The notes under the pieces are model-generated. The model ran no database searches, was not told the origin of the DNA, and saw only the letters and a program-made list of their open reading frames with translations. This document shows, piece by piece, positions 32,901 through 33,727 of a DNA stretch of 33,727 bases (positions are counted from its first letter, which is position 1; every line of letters begins with the position of its first letter). A program made the position numbers and the translations under genes. The stretch is taken from positions 1-33,727 of the forward strand of contig CANRNZ010000008.1 in assembly GCA_947632135.1 (NCBI GenBank), given 5' to 3'. Source of the DNA: an uncultured Clostridia bacterium. GTDB taxonomy: Bacteria; Bacillota; Clostridia; Oscillospirales; CAG-272.

Positions 32901-33727
32901 TTCAAATTCACCGATGTTCTTAGCGTCACCTTTGTGCCGACGACTGTTAAGACAGATGGCAGCACGACTTTGGTTCCCAAAGCATGTACCCATCCGACCG
33001 AAAAAATCGAAAAGATTCCGGAAAACGGTTATACCGAAGATGAGAATGCCACCTGCACCAAGGACGGTCACGTACTCGGTACCAAGTGCGGGGAGTGCGG
33101 CACTCAGCTTACTCAGGGCCACGTTATCCATGCGACAGGTCACAAATATGACCGCACTGCGGATTACAAAGCTCCGAGCTGCACCGAAGAGGGCTTCGAT
33201 GCCGACATCTGCTCCGTATGCGGCGACAGGGTGGTTCACCCCATTCCCGCGTTAGGTCATTCGTTCGGTACGTATACTCAGACCAAGGCGCCCACATGCA
33301 CCTCGCCCGGCGAGGAAACCGCCACCTGTGAGGTATGCGGTGAGTTCGATGTCCTTGTAATTGACGCGACGGGTCACGAATACGGCGATTACGTCGTAAC
33401 AAAGCCCGCGACCTGCACCGAGGCGGGAGTCGAGACGTCGACCTGTACGAAGTGCGGCGACACAAAAACGCAGGAAATAGCCGCGACGGGTCACGAATAC
33501 GGTGACTACGTCGTAACAGAGCCCGCGACATGTACCGAGGCGGGAGTCGAGACGTCGACCTGTACGAAGTGCGGCGACACAAAAACGCAGGAAATAGCCG
33601 CGACGGGTCACGAATACGGTGACTACGTCGTAACAGAGCCCGCGACATGTACCGAGGCGGGAGTCGAGACGTCGACCTGTACGAAGTGCGGCGACACAAA
33701 AACGCAGGAAATAGCCGCGACGGGTCA
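29925..33727 (+). CDS. secreted transglutaminase-like protein with Cys-rich repeats (3' partial)
   Basis: The frame is open from ATG 29925 to the window edge, at least 1267 residues. GAGGTGA stands five bases upstream. A signal peptide is evident: basic MKWTKK, a hydrophobic core, and a likely cut after A28 (LFSA). A transglutaminase/cysteine-protease-like core holds the triad C244 (KGVCEAYARSMQ), H277 (EDHMWNAV) and D297 (WYAVDATWDD), with spacing normal for that superfamily. After long unassigned beta-rich regions, a repeat-like domain near 920-1000 (NGSVFLDDVELL ... FTVKPDDGYVVDTVAV) precedes 39-residue Cys-rich repeats, five complete before the edge. No anchor is visible because the end is missing. 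By eye it uses CGC/CGT and ATC/ATT far more, and AGA and ATA less, than its neighbours, suggesting transfer. Surface attachment or peptide modification is plausible; the substrate is unknown. Confidence 0.85.
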   Translation, partial: MKWTKKILSLALSLTMLASMLTIALFSADIVRETESPTSDYFYRQLNTRAQAIYEKLYEEFTGERKTEYFNGTALIDLMDVNGIDDAAVRDYVGGNKDIFNDFTAAKDALDLDHPEIWWIDSGYLTFRATAENDEYHVLIGPGRGPTYLLAGKENITLNDMSVEQMDQKINDKIDAIVEKARSDADAANAQGTYTESDKIAALVRSVHDQITLGLSYRYETDCSGNEGLFIRTIYALETQKGVCEAYARSMQMCLTKLGIESVLIHGLQTKGTPEDHMWNAVNIPDNDGKERWYAVDATWDDPVSADYTGKRDTTTQGNDGKENTNYLLVGQNVIGEYWHPSGYVSTGLFEFTYPTLETSSYNGSTAYGSSDGLKVEYTAGKGSMEEGTPAGVFTVTFQGMNMKKAAENGLYFLLKMYDYHEDGTVNAMNEWYYAAATTILVGNNQYFGDGPDGLHVYTATCEYVEVAVTTREPEGYDRWTDDPKTSYLTQNPYAGYFGGTDDEIIAQTGMLYNANSDYEAAPYVFSQTPIPNAQATAGYNYRFDVTFDDVLYHPLPDQPSTVDAFVDNTAEAASKPVRVRYTTIQEDLHNPGHDKYVTIAGELPFDTDKDLYVDMDADTNSYVDFEWHYVCADDMSKCRNANGSADHVCDVELGCQIDGVSFNFRASDMWQDDITEYSFQIEGVVGSRSKKFPNTFGVVCAVPGLCPACYRSQGIDWNLWGKPTLLDAPENLNLAEMAENGNTDPDILNALQSEMNTSGLNGRLMLVVEDNSPGSGNREEFEKIDGALEASDEVEMPEGEVLGKSVLEINFNRICPAVNLKPGESLRVQVGYPDGVTYEDFLDGNVELKAYHFTRCEENNEDRDCGNSANPGHKWGDDIVSVEEIELIPTPYGMVIMCNSFSPFEIVAFQSDSAEKPQGNTLVAVESANGSVFLDDVELLGENGNIKFNDDESKTFTVKPDDGYVVDTVAVGGKALEPNEDGTYTVTAGKDFKFTDVLSVTFVPTTVKTDGSTTLVPKACTHPTEKIEKIPENGYTEDENATCTKDGHVLGTKCGECGTQLTQGHVIHATGHKYDRTADYKAPSCTEEGFDADICSVCGDRVVHPIPALGHSFGTYTQTKAPTCTSPGEETATCEVCGEFDVLVIDATGHEYGDYVVTKPATCTEAGVETSTCTKCGDTKTQEIAATGHEYGDYVVTEPATCTEAGVETSTCTKCGDTKTQEIAATGHEYGDYVVTEPATCTEAGVETSTCTKCGDTKTQEIAATG
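33132..33727 (+). repeat. 117-bp tandem repeats coding CxxC-type units
   Basis: Units begin at 33132, 33249, 33366, 33483 and 33600, all exactly 117 bases, and a sixth starts at 33717. The first two are diverged, the third differs from the fourth at five positions, and the fourth and fifth are identical. Each unit encodes a TGHEYG-type start, PATCTEAG, and CTKCG, that is C-X9-C-X2-C plus a His. Confidence 0.97.

Noticed and set aside
31044..33239. Long minus-strand frames (255 and 299 codons) over the secreted protein gene
   Set aside because: The plus-strand frame is continuous with a signal peptide, catalytic triad and repeats; the antisense frames are by-products of its codon bias.
33124..33699. 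Repetitive 191- and 119-codon minus-strand frames over the 117-bp repeats
   Set aside because: They simply mirror the tandem repeat; the unit is a multiple of three, so every frame repeats.

Overview
The window looks like a chromosomal segment of a Gram-positive anaerobe of the class Clostridia. The evidence is the divisome cluster ylmE-sepF-ylmG-ylmH-divIVA-lspA-rluD, the mreBCD-PBP2 elongasome operon, RNase J, a YqhQ-like (DUF1385) gene next to prmC, YhaO/YhaN-type repair genes, and strong purine-rich Shine-Dalgarno sites with several TTG and GTG starts. Family or genus cannot be fixed from the sequence alone. Every gene I accept is on the plus strand. The first gene is cut at its 5' end and the last at its 3' end.

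Layout. 1-2974: the end of a U32 peptidase-family protein (RlhA-like), dUTPase and Maf. 3202-8515: mreB, mreC, mreD and a class B PBP, the lateral-wall synthesis complex. 8651-11918: endonuclease III, YqhQ-like membrane protein, prmC and a small zinc-ribbon membrane protein. 12102-13295: D-Ala-D-Ala ligase. 13606-13926: a small lysine-rich protein with a C-terminal membrane anchor. 14613-16637: RNase J and a Dabb-domain protein. 17184-18326: a 5-methyluridine RNA methyltransferase. 18567-22084: a YhaO-like nuclease and a YhaN-like ATPase. 22201-29133: an HlyD-like membrane protein followed by the division and lipoprotein-processing cluster. 29925 to the end: a secreted transglutaminase-like protein ending in near-identical Cys-rich repeats. 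This last gene is at least 1267 residues, open to the window edge, and by eye uses codons differently from its neighbours.

Functionally the window is mostly core cell-envelope growth (MreBCD/PBP2, Ddl), division-site organisation (SepF, YlmG, DivIVA), lipoprotein maturation (LspA), RNA modification and decay, and DNA repair. The only clearly accessory gene is the secreted protein at the right edge.

The unusual feature is repetitive DNA. Most gaps between transcription units carry their own short tandem repeat (units of 7, 9, 10, 11 or 12 bp), and some of these touch ribosome-binding sites, a stop codon or a -10 box. Similar A-rich simple repeats occur inside genes and encode Asn/Glu/Ser-rich tails or inserts in MreD, the YqhQ-like protein, Ddl and DivIVA. 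In addition, three copies of a roughly 220-260 bp hairpin-rich dispersed element lie at about 14.0, 16.7 and 29.2 kb. I found no tRNA, rRNA, CRISPR array, transposase or phage gene.
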